A stretch of DNA of 64,000 nt from Plantactinospora mayteni (GCF_016862935.1 NZ_BONX01000002.1:62001-126000), one strand, 5' to 3'; shown: positions 44,901 through 53,864, numbered from the stretch's first letter. The notes: generated by a model from the letters alone, not told the origin. A program made the numbers and translations.

Positions 44901-47900
44901 AGAGCTCGTACTCGGTTTCGTAGTCCCCGTTGGGTTGCAGCGTCCTTGAGGTCACCGCGTTGGCCCCGGTGGTACGCACCAGGTAGCTGTATTCCGCGCT
45001 GGGCGTCTGGGTGGTCGCCCGGCCCGGCAGCCACACCTTCGCGAGCCTGCCCAGCGGGTCGTAGCGCACCTCGGTCCGCCGGTCGTTCGCGTCAAGGACG
45101 ACGGTGTCCTCGCCCCAGGCCGGCTCGTACATGGTTCGGAGGCGATGGCCGAGCGCGTTGGTGACATCGATCTGGGTGACGGGGCCATCGGTGGCCGGCG
45201 TGTAGGCCGTCGTCGTCCGGGCGCCCCTCGCGTCGTACTCCTCGATCTCGCGGCCGTGTACGTCGTAGCCCACCCGCCTCGTTGTCACGTAGGTCGGTGC
45301 CCCGTTCACCCAGCCCGACAGTCCCTCGGTCCGGGTGACCTCACCGCGCACCGGCGGCGCACCGAGCGTGCCGCTGCCGTCGTAGTAGTGCCGGACGTCG
45401 GAGATGAGGTCGTCCGGGTAGACGGGGGTACGGTCACAGTTCGCCGCGACCGTCTCGATGCGGTACGGCAGGTTGATGATCCATACCGACTCGTTCCTCG
45501 TGTACCAGTAGCGGGTGCAGGTGTCGTCGTCCGGGTTCGACACATCGTTGAGATCGTTGGACCGCTGCACCGTGCCGTCGGCGTCGTAGACGTTCTCGGC
45601 GCCCATGTTCTGCCAGCCGCCCGAGCCCGTGGCCTGGCTCTGCCGGACCTTCCCCTCCTCGACCCGGAACGCCTGGGTCGTGCCCCAGCTACGGGTCCGG
45701 GTGGCGGTGGCCGCCGACAGCCACGGGTCGGTGATCTCCTTCTCGTGCACCGCGCCGCCGGCGGTGTACCTGATGTTCTCCCGCGGGACGTTGGCGAACT
45801 GGTCGGAGTCGCGCAGCCGGGTACCGGCCGAGTCGGTGATCCAGACCTCCTTCTTCCCGCCGGCCGAGGTCCGGTCACCGTCCATGCCGCGGAAGTACAG
45901 CGACTCGGTCACGGACTGCGGGCCGTTTACCGGACCCTTGTGGACGCGAACCCGGTCGTACCCGCGCCACTGCGACCAGCTCTTCTTGTTGTCCGGCACC
46001 ATCCCGTCGGCCTCGTCGAACCGCCAGGCCGGCTTGTTCGGGTACTCGATCCGCGTGATCACCGGCGGCAGGCCGGTGGTGCGATCGACCTCGGTCACCT
46101 CCGTGACCACGTACTTGTTGAACCAGTCAAGGCGTTCGGCGGTCAGCCCCTCCGGCGTCCATCGGGTCGGGAAGCAGCGCGCGGTGTTCGAGTCGGGCAC
46201 TGGCACGTTTCCGGGTACGGCGCACTCCTTCGGCGAGTAGCCGATCGTGATCTTGCCGCCCGAGTCGAGATTGATCCCGCTGACGCGCATCCAGTTCATC
46301 GGCGGGATGCCGTCGACGCCGTCCACCCGGTTGGCCAACTGGGTCGCCTCGAAGCTGATCGGTGGCAGGCTCGCCTCGCCGCCGACGAGACCCTTGTGCT
46401 GGACCGAGGCCAGCCACATTCCGGCCCGGGTGCCGTCGCCGGGGCTGGGGTACGAGTGGATCAGCGTCCACGAGTCGACGTTGCGGTACGCGAGGCCGCC
46501 CCAGACCTGCGTCGTCACGGCGGCCAGGCGCTTCTGGGTCCAGAAGGTGGGGTTGAATTTGTTGTTGCAACTCGTGCTGCTCGTGCACGCCTGGTCCCAC
46601 GGTACGTCCGGCCAGTTCGCCGGCGACGAAGCGGCGCAGGTGGTGCCGGGGATGCACCGGTCCGCCTCGGTGAACAGCACGCGGCCGACCGCCGGCTTCG
46701 CGTAGACCTCACCGTCGCGCTGCCCGTAGTCGATTCGCTTGAGCCAGCCGCCCCGGATGTAGCTCGACACCTTGCTGGCGGTGATGTTGCGGGCGTAGTT
46801 GTTCTTCTCGGTCCCGTAGAACAGGCTCATGGTGTTGCCGTTGCGATCCACGACGTAGTCGAGGTTCCACTTCCACGCCCGGTCGCAGTACGACGCGTCG
46901 AACGTCGACTTGTAGCACGGCTCACCGGAATGGTTGCCGAAGACCGGAACCGTCCAGACCGAGTTGGTGACCTCGTCACCCGACTCCCAACGGGTCAGCT
47001 TGTGCTTGCCGAAGTAGTACTGGGTGCCGTCCGGGGTGGTGATCCGCCAGTACTCCCCGTTGTCGTCGCCGTTGTCGCCGCCGGTCAGAAGCTCCACTTT
47101 CGTCCCGTCGTCGACGCGTGACTTCCACTGCCCGGTGGCGTCGTCACGGATCAGCTCACCGCCGCGCCCGCCGAGCACCATCACCGCGTTGTCGAAGCTT
47201 CCCCGGCGTCCGCTGTCGGTCGACCAGCACAGGTCGCCGGTCTTCCGGCCGCTGTTGTTGCCGCCGCTGGTGTCCTCGCCGCACGACTTGTACCGCCGCT
47301 CGATGTAGCCTCCCGGCTCGAACGCGAACCCCTCGCCGACCCACGACGGCTGGTTGTTCGTCGACGAGGTCCGGCCGTCCATGCCGCCGCTGGAGTAACC
47401 GAGCTCCAGGGCCGGCTGCGGCCCGCTGAGGCCCGGCACGGACTCCATCGGGTAGCGCCAGTTGAAGTCGCCGGAAGAGGTGCCGACCGACCACGTGGAG
47501 GAGGGCGACAGCGCGGTGGCCTTGAAGTCGCCCGCACCGGAGGACGCGGCGGCGATGACCGCGTACAAGCCGGACCCGCTCGTGGCCCGTACCTCGACAT
47601 CCCCGCTCAGCCGGCCCGAACCGTCATTGCGGGTGGCGATCGGGGTACCGGCACACTCCGGAAGATCCGGCGTGGCGAGCGCACACTCGGGTACGGCCAC
47701 CAACCGCAGCCGGGTCGCCCAGTCCGCACCGTAGGCGTCGCGGAAGGAGGAGTAGTCGACCTCCAGGCCGACCTGGCCGGCGGTGGCCACCCCGTCGGCG
47801 CGGTTCACCCGTAACAGCAAGCCGTCCGCGCGCCGCGGCAGCATCTCGACCCGTACCCGGCCGGGTGTTGCCGAACGGGCGGCGATACCCTTGGGCGCGC

Positions 47901-48228
47901 CGACCGACACGGGCAGCTTGCCCGCCTGGACATACGCGTTGCCGGCGGCGCTCGCGTCGGCCGCGGTGCCGGCCGTGTCCAGACTGATCTCCGCGTTACC
48001 CGGCGTGGGCCAGGAGACGGCAGGAGTGCCGCGCAGCGCCAACTTCTCGACAAGGCCCGGCTTGGCTTCCGGCACCGACACCGGCCGGACGGCCGCCGAG
48101 CGCTCCCTGGCGAGCGAGAGATCGTCCACCGGCGCGGCCTCCGCCCGCTCCGGGATACCGCAGACTACCGACGCTGCCATAACCGTCGCCAACGCCAGCC
48201 CCAACTGGCGACGCACCACGTGGTCCAC
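41944..48228 (-). CDS. giant secreted RHS/YD-repeat protein, polymorphic-toxin-like
   Basis: 2094 aa. Signal peptide (GLALATVMAASVVCGIPERA), a SpvB-like N-terminal region (WRYPMESVPGLSGPQPALEL, SYSSGGMDG), many YD repeats (YDPLGRLAKVWLPGR, YDAAGNTASRRKGTD, TYTNRGEIATVTDPAGNVWR) and the RHS core end REYDPALGRFISVDPVTD to YTYSNNNPVTYADPNG. The last ~270 residues are a different, Lys/Trp-rich tail (KQLWRTITKKITEWVTEVRR) and a hydrophobic segment (LALGAFIPLCSAICGLGAAA). The DNA of that tail drops to 57% GC in lines 42481-42600, against about 68-72% elsewhere. No obvious immunity gene follows. It has a SARP-like box about 89 bp upstream. Confidence 0.9.
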   Translation of the reverse strand: MDHVVRRQLGLALATVMAASVVCGIPERAEAAPVDDLSLARERSAAVRPVSVPEAKPGLVEKLALRGTPAVSWPTPGNAEISLDTAGTAADASAAGNAYVQAGKLPVSVGAPKGIAARSATPGRVRVEMLPRRADGLLLRVNRADGVATAGQVGLEVDYSSFRDAYGADWATRLRLVAVPECALATPDLPECAGTPIATRNDGSGRLSGDVEVRATSGSGLYAVIAAASSGAGDFKATALSPSSTWSVGTSSGDFNWRYPMESVPGLSGPQPALELGYSSGGMDGRTSSTNNQPSWVGEGFAFEPGGYIERRYKSCGEDTSGGNNSGRKTGDLCWSTDSGRRGSFDNAVMVLGGRGGELIRDDATGQWKSRVDDGTKVELLTGGDNGDDNGEYWRITTPDGTQYYFGKHKLTRWESGDEVTNSVWTVPVFGNHSGEPCYKSTFDASYCDRAWKWNLDYVVDRNGNTMSLFYGTEKNNYARNITASKVSSYIRGGWLKRIDYGQRDGEVYAKPAVGRVLFTEADRCIPGTTCAASSPANWPDVPWDQACTSSTSCNNKFNPTFWTQKRLAAVTTQVWGGLAYRNVDSWTLIHSYPSPGDGTRAGMWLASVQHKGLVGGEASLPPISFEATQLANRVDGVDGIPPMNWMRVSGINLDSGGKITIGYSPKECAVPGNVPVPDSNTARCFPTRWTPEGLTAERLDWFNKYVVTEVTEVDRTTGLPPVITRIEYPNKPAWRFDEADGMVPDNKKSWSQWRGYDRVRVHKGPVNGPQSVTESLYFRGMDGDRTSAGGKKEVWITDSAGTRLRDSDQFANVPRENIRYTAGGAVHEKEITDPWLSAATATRTRSWGTTQAFRVEEGKVRQSQATGSGGWQNMGAENVYDADGTVQRSNDLNDVSNPDDDTCTRYWYTRNESVWIINLPYRIETVAANCDRTPVYPDDLISDVRHYYDGSGTLGAPPVRGEVTRTEGLSGWVNGAPTYVTTRRVGYDVHGREIEEYDARGARTTTAYTPATDGPVTQIDVTNALGHRLRTMYEPAWGEDTVVLDANDRRTEVRYDPLGRLAKVWLPGRATTQTPSAEYSYLVRTTGANAVTSRTLQPNGDYETEYELYDGLMRPRQTQEPAPGGGRILSDKVYDSRGLVVKENGPYYNDAPPGTDVVLADENMMPAQVRTVFDENERPTNIMLMVDGLEKWRTTHTYGVNRHDVDPPDGETPTTRITDAEGNLIELREYHGASPTGTYDATKYTYTNRGEIATVTDPAGNVWRYEYDLRGLRIRAEEPDRGATDVTYNDAGEIVTTRDARGSTIAHAYDILGRQTATFEGSLSGTKLTSRTYDTLPDGTPARGSQIAAARYVGTSAYISEVTGFDAAGRPTGTRVTIPASEGALAGRYESSQTYKVDGSSATVGLPAAGGLPAEQITTGYDSLGQAVTLSGASSYVTATEYTQFGELRQLTLSAGGAATRLGYEYEYGTHRLARAVVSRDAAPQRVADFVYGYDPAGNITSIADRAEKAEETQCFRYDHLRRLSEAWTPASGDCQAAPAAGGLGGPAPYWHSWTFDKIGNRLSETRTTPGGARTTSVYSYPAAGQARPHAVSRVTTTGPDGAAQVEEFGYDAAGNTASRRKGTDEQILTWDAEGRVSSITKAGATTSFLYDAGGTRLIRRDANGTTLYLGETELRLAPNSTVTGTRYYGFGGRTIAVRTSADNALNWLALDHHGTPEIAIDASSQNVKRRRHTPYGEVRGAAVAWPGEKAFVGGTADPGTGLVHLGAREYDPALGRFISVDPVTDHNEPQQANGYTYSNNNPVTYADPNGDRWAISTQHVKKMKVKSVTEKQPYWERTWVAFTSWEPVRWVIKIPFIGNLIKSAWRQVTKWVEQVKQLWRTITKKITEWVTEVRRIKTWIKDEVKKAWKKASPHINRMKRNIVNGARKAAGAASRGLAKAGAAMKPGGAGWKILKTGLALGAFIPLCSAICGLGAAAMTAVDMGVALGDGNIRTAGWEAAGLVTFGLGRGAQLAINSARRAQTAARAMPRDAPGRVDQLTRANARVANRERAAGEAEGKLVGTDAALFVKDAVSNGSEAIWGDKAKRLFDMH

Positions 48229-48248
48229 GCTTCCTCCCGCTGCTCATC

Positions 48249-48292
48249 CTGCGAAGAGTAGGAATAGGTTCTGCGAAGAATAGGAATACGTT
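48249..48292. repeat. 22-bp tandem duplication in the RHS leader
   Basis: Units 48249-48270 and 48271-48292 differ at two positions; each contains CTGCGAAGA and TAGGAATA. They lie between the putative -10 (48300-48305) and the RHS start codon, so they would be in the 5' untranslated leader. Purpose unknown; the AGGAATA copies are unusually AT-rich for this DNA. Confidence 0.75.
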
Positions 48293-48299
48293 GATGCGC

Positions 48300-48332
48300 A
48301 GCATGACAGGCGGTATGCACAGAATTCGCACA
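48300..48332 (-). promoter_or_regulatory. SARP-like direct repeat and -10 of the RHS gene
   Basis: Minus-strand TGTGCGAATTCTGTGC (plus 48317-48332), 11-bp period, then 11 nt and CATGCT. One base differs from the other copies in the first half-site. Confidence 0.6.
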
Positions 48333-48445
48333 CGCCTCAACAGGCGCGCGTTACATATCACCCGGGCGTTGTGGTAGTCCCGTTTCCTCGTCCTGGCCGC
48401 GCACAGAAGGAGCGCACACGAAGCCGCCGACCCAGGTATCCGTGG

Positions 48446-51400
48446 TCACGGCTCCAGGCGGAGCGCGAACCGTTGATCGGACGGCGGTACGGCGGCACAC
48501 GGAGCCTGCACGATCCGGGCTCCGTTGGCGATACTCGCGCCGCTGACCCGCAGGCACTTTTCGCTGTGTACGACCCGCAACTGCACCACGGGCTCGTATC
48601 CGCCGCCCGCCACCAGGTCCAGCCGGAACTGCTGATTGGACTTCGCCGCACCAGCCTCGTAACACGCGTACTGGAGCGTGTGTGCGTTGTCCAGCAGGCT
48701 GTACCCCGCGATGTCGAGGCACTTGTCGGCGGCGGTCCTGATCAGGTAATACGGTGAGCCGCCGACGCGTTCAAAGCGGAACGTCTCCCAGGTCGCCGTG
48801 GTGACGCAGTCCCACTGGTCCAGGATCGCGTCGTTCGCTGTGCTCCCGCCCGGTACGTCGAAGCACTTGTTGCTGTGCACGGGATGGATGCGGTACCTCC
48901 GGTTCGGGTCGACGTGCACGGTCGGCCTGGCCTCGCTGACGTACCCCTCCCAGTCCGCGCGCTTGTCGGCGAACCCGCTGCCGGTCGAGATGAAGGTGTA
49001 GAGGCGGCGCTTCCCGCCGCCGGTGTCGTACAGCGACGCGATGTCGGTCCGGCCGTCGGCGTCGAAGTCCCCGGCGGCGAGGGTGCCGCGGGTGGCGTCG
49101 AAGCCGCCCACGCCGCTGCTCCACCGGGTGGTCGGCGTCCAGACGGTACCGTCGCCCTTCCAGGTCACCAGCCGGGCCGTGGCGTTGCCGTCGTCGTAGA
49201 GCGCGACCACCTCGGCGCGGCGCAGGGCGTCCCCGTCGACGTCCCCGGCGACGAACCGGGCGCGCCGGGCGTCGAAGGCGCCGACCCCGCTGTCCCAGCG
49301 CGTCACCGGGCCGCCGAATACCCCGGCGGTGGCGTGGTGGATTCGCATGTGCGTCTGGGCGTTCCCCATGTCGTGCATGTCCACGACGTCGTCGTCGCCG
49401 TCTCCGTCGACGTCCGCGGCGACCAGGTTGGCACCGGCGACCCCGGCACCGGTGGCGCCGCTGTCCCAGCTCAGCGCGGGGGCGGCGAACCCGTTCCCGG
49501 TGGAGAGGTACGCCCAGAGCTTGAGCTGGCCGCCGGCGAGGCCCTGGAGCGCGGCGATGTCGTCGTCGCCGTCCGCATCGAAGTCCCCGGCGACCACCTT
49601 CAGGTGGCTGAGCCGGAAGATGTCGCCGGTCCACACCGGCTCGCTCACGGCCGAGAACCGGTTCCCGTCGGCGGGCAGCAGAAAGAGCCGGACCATCCGG
49701 TCGGCGTCCTCGCGGAAGATGGCGACGTCGGTGCGGCCGTTCCCGTCGAAGTCGCCGGTCACGCTCCGCACCAGCTCGGCCGGGAACCCGCCGGAAATGC
49801 CGGTGTCCCAGGCGACGTACCCGGGATGGAAGCCGCCCGGGGCGGAGAGCAGGTTCCACACCGCGGTCTGGCCGTGCCCGTGGTCCACCAGCGCGGTCAC
49901 GTCGCCCCGCCGGTCGCCGTTGACGTCCGCGGAGACCGCGGGATCGCTGACCGTACGGCCCCGGGCGACCAGTTCGCGGCCGGAGCTGAGCCCGCTGTTG
50001 TTGCCGGCCCGGTCGACCGCCCGCGCCCAGAGGGTCCGGCGGACGTCACCGGTGTCGGTCGCGAACTGCGGCCACAGCGTCACCGGTACGGTGGCCCGAC
50101 CGTCCGCCCCGGCGGCCACCCACATGGTGGTGACGTCCTGGCTGAACCCGTACCGGTAGCCGGCGACGTCGGTCTCCGCGCCACTTGGGGCGAAGGTGAC
50201 CGTGCCGACCTCGCCGACCGCCTTCACCGGGGTAGGGCCGGGATAGTCCGTGGAGGTCAACGTCGGCGGCAACGGCCGACTGGCGTCCACAGTGAACCAG
50301 CAGCGCTCGCCGTATCCGCCGGGCGGCCCCGAGTCGCGGGTACGGGCGCGGTAGCTGAACACGGCGCCGGGCTGATCGGTCGGCAGGGTCCCGGCGGGGA
50401 CCGGCGGCCAGCGCACCACACTGCCAGAGCCGACCGTGCCCGAGGACAGGCTGGTCAGAACCGTCTCTCCGGAGAGGATCTCCAGCTCGTTGGTGACGTT
50501 GTCGCTGTTCGGGTCGTAGCCCACCGCCGTGAAGGTCGGGGTGGCGGTGTTCAATGCGGTCGGCGCGGCGGCGGTGCCACACGGCGTCGGCGGCACGGTG
50601 GAGACGCTCGTCGGACTCTCCGGCGGCGTGTTGTACTCGATGTTGAGCCGCGCGGTGGCCGGGTTGAACCGTTTCCAGTAAAGTTCCTTGCCCTCGTGGT
50701 CATCCGGGATCTTCAGCCCGAACCCGATCGCCTCCTGCGGACCGTTCACCCCCCGCACCGCTTCCTGCACGACCGGGGTGACCGTGTCGGGGGTCAGGCC
50801 GAACTCCATCAGCATCGGCGGCTGGCCGCATCTCGACTTGTTGGCCTTGCCGTCGCGGGTCGCCAGGGCCGCCCCACCGAGCCAGTTTCCCGCACTGTTG
50901 TTCCAGGTGACACCTACCGCCGGGTCGATCGGTCTGGTGTGCCACAACTCGACGCTCGATTCCGCGCAGTTCGCGGTGTGCGTCATGGAGATCGAAAACC
51001 AGGCGCGGGACACCGTTGCCCGGGCCACCCGGGCGATGTTCATCTGGAAGAACGTCCGCCACGGGCCGTCGCCGCTGTCGTACACCGTACCGACCCGGAC
51101 GTCCTCGCGGTAGAAGTCGTCGGTCCAGTAGGACTTTCCGGCCGCGTCCTTGTTGACCAGGGTCCACCGGTACTGGGCCGCACTGTACGACGGGTCGATG
51201 TAGACCGGGTACCGGGTGTCCGGGGCGGTGAGCATCTTCTGGTCCGGGACCACCACCAGTTCACCGGGGTTGACCTCCAGGTCCATCACCCGTTGCCGGC
51301 CCGGCGCCGGCCGCGCCTCTTCACCCCGGCCGCTCTCGGCGTCCGGCGCGATCCGGAGGGTGGCGCCGGTCGCCTCGGGTGGCTCCGGAGTGCTGTCCCA

Positions 51401-52138
51401 CATCACCGGCGGGCCGGAGGCGAAGACCGCGCGGCCGGTGGCGTCCACGGCCGTGCTGCCGCCGTCCGCCCCGGCGCGCAGGGTCAGCTTCCGGGTGCTG
51501 GTGCCGAACCGAATGCGGCGCAGCGCCGGATTCGCCGCCGCTGCCGCGTTCTTGACGACGAGGAACTGGGAGAAGCCCACCCCGTTGACCCGGACTTGCA
51601 GGTCCACTCCGGGCAGCACCTCGGGATAGGTCGCCGTGTCACCGTCGAGCACCGGCGCCGGCAACGGCGCCGGCCAGGTCAATCCCAGCTCGGCGCCGTC
51701 CTGCTCGGCGGTGACCAGCGGACCGGAACCGCCACCGGAGAGTCGCAACCCGATGGGAGTCGCTCCCGGCGACACCCCGCCGGCCGCGTCGCGGACCAGC
51801 CGGGTGTCGATCGGAACCCACCGGCCGTCGCGCTGGGCCCGTACCGGCAGCACATACTGCTCGAGGGTGCGGGTCCCCGACGGATTCGCGAACACCCGCG
51901 CGGTCTCGGTGCGCTCGCCGACGATCTCGACGGGTACGCCGGTCCGCCGCGCGGTCTCGGCCGCCCGGGCAGCCTCGACCCCGCCCACCGGGTCGGGTGC
52001 CGCCGACGCGGTCGGCGGTCGGGACAGGGCAGCGTGGGCCGACGCCGGCCCGGCTGAGCCGGCCGGCGCGCCGGACCCCACCACGAGCGCCGTCAAGAGA
52101 GCCACCGACCAACCGGCAGCACCGAAACGAAGCGTCAT
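48446..52138 (-). CDS. secreted DNRLRE/VCBS-repeat protein with ricin-type lectin domain
   Basis: 1230 aa. Signal peptide (AAGWSVALLTALVVGSGAPA). N-terminal DNRLRE-like beta domain (SYWTDDFYREDVRVGTVYDS, AWFSISMTHTANCAESSVEL), an Ig/fibronectin-like stretch, then FG-GAP/VCBS repeats (VTGDFDGNGRTDVAIFR, VAGDFDADGDDDIAALQ, VAADVDGDGDDDVVDM, AAGDFDADGRTDIASLY) with calcium-type Asp loops. It ends in a ricin B beta-trefoil (NKCFDVPGGSTANDAILDQW, DKCLDIAGYS). It probably binds extracellular glycans, and it precedes the RHS gene on the same strand by 217 bp, so the two may act together. A SARP-like box lies 91 bp upstream. Confidence 0.87.
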   Translation of the reverse strand: MTLRFGAAGWSVALLTALVVGSGAPAGSAGPASAHAALSRPPTASAAPDPVGGVEAARAAETARRTGVPVEIVGERTETARVFANPSGTRTLEQYVLPVRAQRDGRWVPIDTRLVRDAAGGVSPGATPIGLRLSGGGSGPLVTAEQDGAELGLTWPAPLPAPVLDGDTATYPEVLPGVDLQVRVNGVGFSQFLVVKNAAAAANPALRRIRFGTSTRKLTLRAGADGGSTAVDATGRAVFASGPPVMWDSTPEPPEATGATLRIAPDAESGRGEEARPAPGRQRVMDLEVNPGELVVVPDQKMLTAPDTRYPVYIDPSYSAAQYRWTLVNKDAAGKSYWTDDFYREDVRVGTVYDSGDGPWRTFFQMNIARVARATVSRAWFSISMTHTANCAESSVELWHTRPIDPAVGVTWNNSAGNWLGGAALATRDGKANKSRCGQPPMLMEFGLTPDTVTPVVQEAVRGVNGPQEAIGFGLKIPDDHEGKELYWKRFNPATARLNIEYNTPPESPTSVSTVPPTPCGTAAAPTALNTATPTFTAVGYDPNSDNVTNELEILSGETVLTSLSSGTVGSGSVVRWPPVPAGTLPTDQPGAVFSYRARTRDSGPPGGYGERCWFTVDASRPLPPTLTSTDYPGPTPVKAVGEVGTVTFAPSGAETDVAGYRYGFSQDVTTMWVAAGADGRATVPVTLWPQFATDTGDVRRTLWARAVDRAGNNSGLSSGRELVARGRTVSDPAVSADVNGDRRGDVTALVDHGHGQTAVWNLLSAPGGFHPGYVAWDTGISGGFPAELVRSVTGDFDGNGRTDVAIFREDADRMVRLFLLPADGNRFSAVSEPVWTGDIFRLSHLKVVAGDFDADGDDDIAALQGLAGGQLKLWAYLSTGNGFAAPALSWDSGATGAGVAGANLVAADVDGDGDDDVVDMHDMGNAQTHMRIHHATAGVFGGPVTRWDSGVGAFDARRARFVAGDVDGDALRRAEVVALYDDGNATARLVTWKGDGTVWTPTTRWSSGVGGFDATRGTLAAGDFDADGRTDIASLYDTGGGKRRLYTFISTGSGFADKRADWEGYVSEARPTVHVDPNRRYRIHPVHSNKCFDVPGGSTANDAILDQWDCVTTATWETFRFERVGGSPYYLIRTAADKCLDIAGYSLLDNAHTLQYACYEAGAAKSNQQFRLDLVAGGGYEPVVQLRVVHSEKCLRVSGASIANGARIVQAPCAAVPPSDQRFALRLEP

Positions 52139-52211
52139 CGCGGCCCCTCCGCTCCTTCACGCACACTCCACCGCTCGGGCCCGAACGAGTACGAGTCTGG
52201 AGTGCAAGCAA

Positions 52212-52244
52212 AGGATGCCCACAGGGCAGCACATTTTCCGCACA
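52212..52244 (-). promoter_or_regulatory. SARP-like direct repeat and -10 of the VCBS/lectin gene
   Basis: Minus-strand TGTGCGGAAAATGTGC (plus 52229-52244), 11-bp period, then 11 nt and CATCCT. Confidence 0.6.
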
Positions 52245-52389
52245 GCCCGTGAAGTCTCCGCCGAGGTAATGCCAACGCACCGCCGGTTCCGCCGGCGCCA
52301 CCGGCCAGCCGAGGCAGACGCTGCGGACCTTCTGGCAGGTAGCGGCCACGACGGGAATCGTCCCCGACGCGCCAACGTATCCTCTGGGT

Positions 52390-52713
52390 ATGGCCGCCTG
52401 TGATATCTGCAACGAGCCACCTGGCCCGAGCGCGAAACGATACTCCGCAGCGCAACTGCACTCGGCCGTCGACAGCGGCTACCGGCCGAAGGCGGCCATC
52501 GAGCACCACAAGCGCCTGTCCAGCCAGTTCGGTCTCGACCTGAGCGACGAACACTGGTTCGGGGAATGGGTCGCGCAGGTGCGCCGGGACCAGACAGACT
52601 GGCTGCTGTGCCGGTCCTGCGGGGCCGGACTCGAGGCGCACCTCCAGCGATCTGCTGACGCCCCGCCGCCGCAGCCGCGTCGGCGCCGCAGCCTGTTCGG
52701 CTGGCGCCGATAG
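52390..52713 (+). CDS. small zinc-ribbon-like hypothetical protein
   Basis: 107 aa. Two CxxC pairs, CDIC near the N-terminus and CRSC near residue 75, could form one zinc site. Between them lies a helical stretch (SAAQLHSAVDSGYRPKAAIE), and the C-terminus is basic (RRRRSLFGWRR). No family recognised. It stands between the secretome island and the kinase gene, divergent from the VCBS/lectin gene. Confidence 0.6.
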   Translation: MAACDICNEPPGPSAKRYSAAQLHSAVDSGYRPKAAIEHHKRLSSQFGLDLSDEHWFGEWVAQVRRDQTDWLLCRSCGAGLEAHLQRSADAPPPQPRRRRSLFGWRR

Positions 52714-52784
52714 CCGACGGGGATCTGAGACCCGGCCGCGGTAACCGAGCGTGGTCGAAGGAAGCCTCGTCTGTGTGACGGCGG

Positions 52785-53459
52785 TCAGTGTGTTCGGGTC
52801 TCCCAGACCGGCTGCTGGGGCTCGTCGTTGTGCACGATGAAATCGACGTGATCGGTCGGGTTGACGGTAGCGAAGTAGAACTGCTGGGAGGGGATGTAAC
52901 GCTCGCGCCAGCGCCGTTCGACTTCGGCCCGGGACAACACCTGACGCTCTCGGAGTACGGCACGATCCACGGTCTTCTCGAGCGCGGTCGACACGAGGAT
53001 GCGCAGATCCCACCGATCAATCAGTTCCGGGCGCATGAGGAAGACGCCGTCGAAGACCAGCACGGCGTCGGCGGGGACAGTCGTGACCGGCGGGGACAGC
53101 GCGGTATCCGTTGTGCGGTCGTAGACCGCGTGTTGGAAGTGCCGATCCCCGCCCGGGCCGAGCGGATCGAGCAGAACCCGGTTCAGCGCGTCGTGGTCGT
53201 GGGTGTCGAAGTAGCAGCCTTCGGCCGAGTACTCGCCGCGCGGATAGCGCTGTGCCCGGAGGAAGAGGAAATCGTCGATCGTCGCCCGGATGACGTCGCG
53301 GCCCTGTGTGCGCAAGACGACGGCCAGCTCGTCGGCGAGCGTGGTCTTGCCTGCGGCGGGCGGTCCGTCGATGGCAACCCGCGTCGGGTGTGCGACCGTG
53401 ACGGACCCGACCGCCTCCGCCAGCCGGCCGAGCAACTCGTCGCGGGTGCCTTGGACCAT
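52785..53459 (-). CDS. uridine kinase-like P-loop kinase
   Basis: 224 aa, cytosolic. Walker A DGPPAAGKTTLADEL, then IRATIDDFLFLRAQRY (substrate region of the uridine kinase/phosphoribulokinase group), ILVSTALEKTVDRAVLRE and the Arg-rich lid VERRWRERYIPSQQFY. It probably phosphorylates a nucleoside or sugar; substrate unknown. ATG 53459 starts MVQGTRDELLGRLAEAV. The membrane-protein gene upstream on the same strand ends 24 bp before it, so they may be cotranscribed. Confidence 0.85.
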   Translation of the reverse strand: MVQGTRDELLGRLAEAVGSVTVAHPTRVAIDGPPAAGKTTLADELAVVLRTQGRDVIRATIDDFLFLRAQRYPRGEYSAEGCYFDTHDHDALNRVLLDPLGPGGDRHFQHAVYDRTTDTALSPPVTTVPADAVLVFDGVFLMRPELIDRWDLRILVSTALEKTVDRAVLRERQVLSRAEVERRWRERYIPSQQFYFATVNPTDHVDFIVHNDEPQQPVWETRTH

Positions 53460-53483
53460 CTGCTTCTCCGCTGTGATTCAGGG

Positions 53484-53792
53484 TCATCGGCGCCGGATGA
53501 GCCGCCAACCTACTGCGCCGTACCAGATCATGACAGGTAGTTGGAGTGCGTAGCAGAGTTGTTCCAGCGTTGGTGACATGCCGTCGGTCCCGGTGGTCCA
53601 CGGCACGACGACAGCGGCGAGACCAGCCAGGGCAGCGAACCCACCGGCCCGACGAAGCCGGTCCGGCAGGTGGGCACCAATCGCGGTGACCACAGTGGCC
53701 GCGACCCACAGCAGCCCGGCAAGGTTGACCGCCCATTTGGCGGTAAGCAGCACCGCGCCGGCCACCTCGACGCCGTAGAAGCACGCCCACAA
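53484..53792 (-). CDS. small integral membrane protein
   Basis: 102 aa from a TTG start (53792; approximate). Three hydrophobic helices: VAGAVLLTAKWAVNLAGLLW, FAALAGLAAVVVPW and QLCYALQLPVMIWYGAVGW, ending in a basic tail (RLIRRR). Function unknown. No ribosome site is obvious, so the N-terminus may be incomplete. Confidence 0.6.
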   Translation of the reverse strand: MWACFYGVEVAGAVLLTAKWAVNLAGLLWVAATVVTAIGAHLPDRLRRAGGFAALAGLAAVVVPWTTGTDGMSPTLEQLCYALQLPVMIWYGAVGWRLIRRR

Positions 53793-53841
53793 GTCGGGCG
53801 CCCGGGTTCCTGTCAGCCGATGTCATGCTGGGGGACGGTAG

Positions 53842-53864
53842 AACCCTGCCCCAGGGAGAAGGTC
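53842..53864. promoter_or_regulatory. MerR-type operator/promoter dyad
   Basis: ACCCTGCCCCAGGGAGAAGGT just before ATG 53868 resembles the dyad between widely spaced -35 and -10 elements of actinobacterial MerR/TipA-type promoters. The gene it should control is now broken. Confidence 0.45.
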
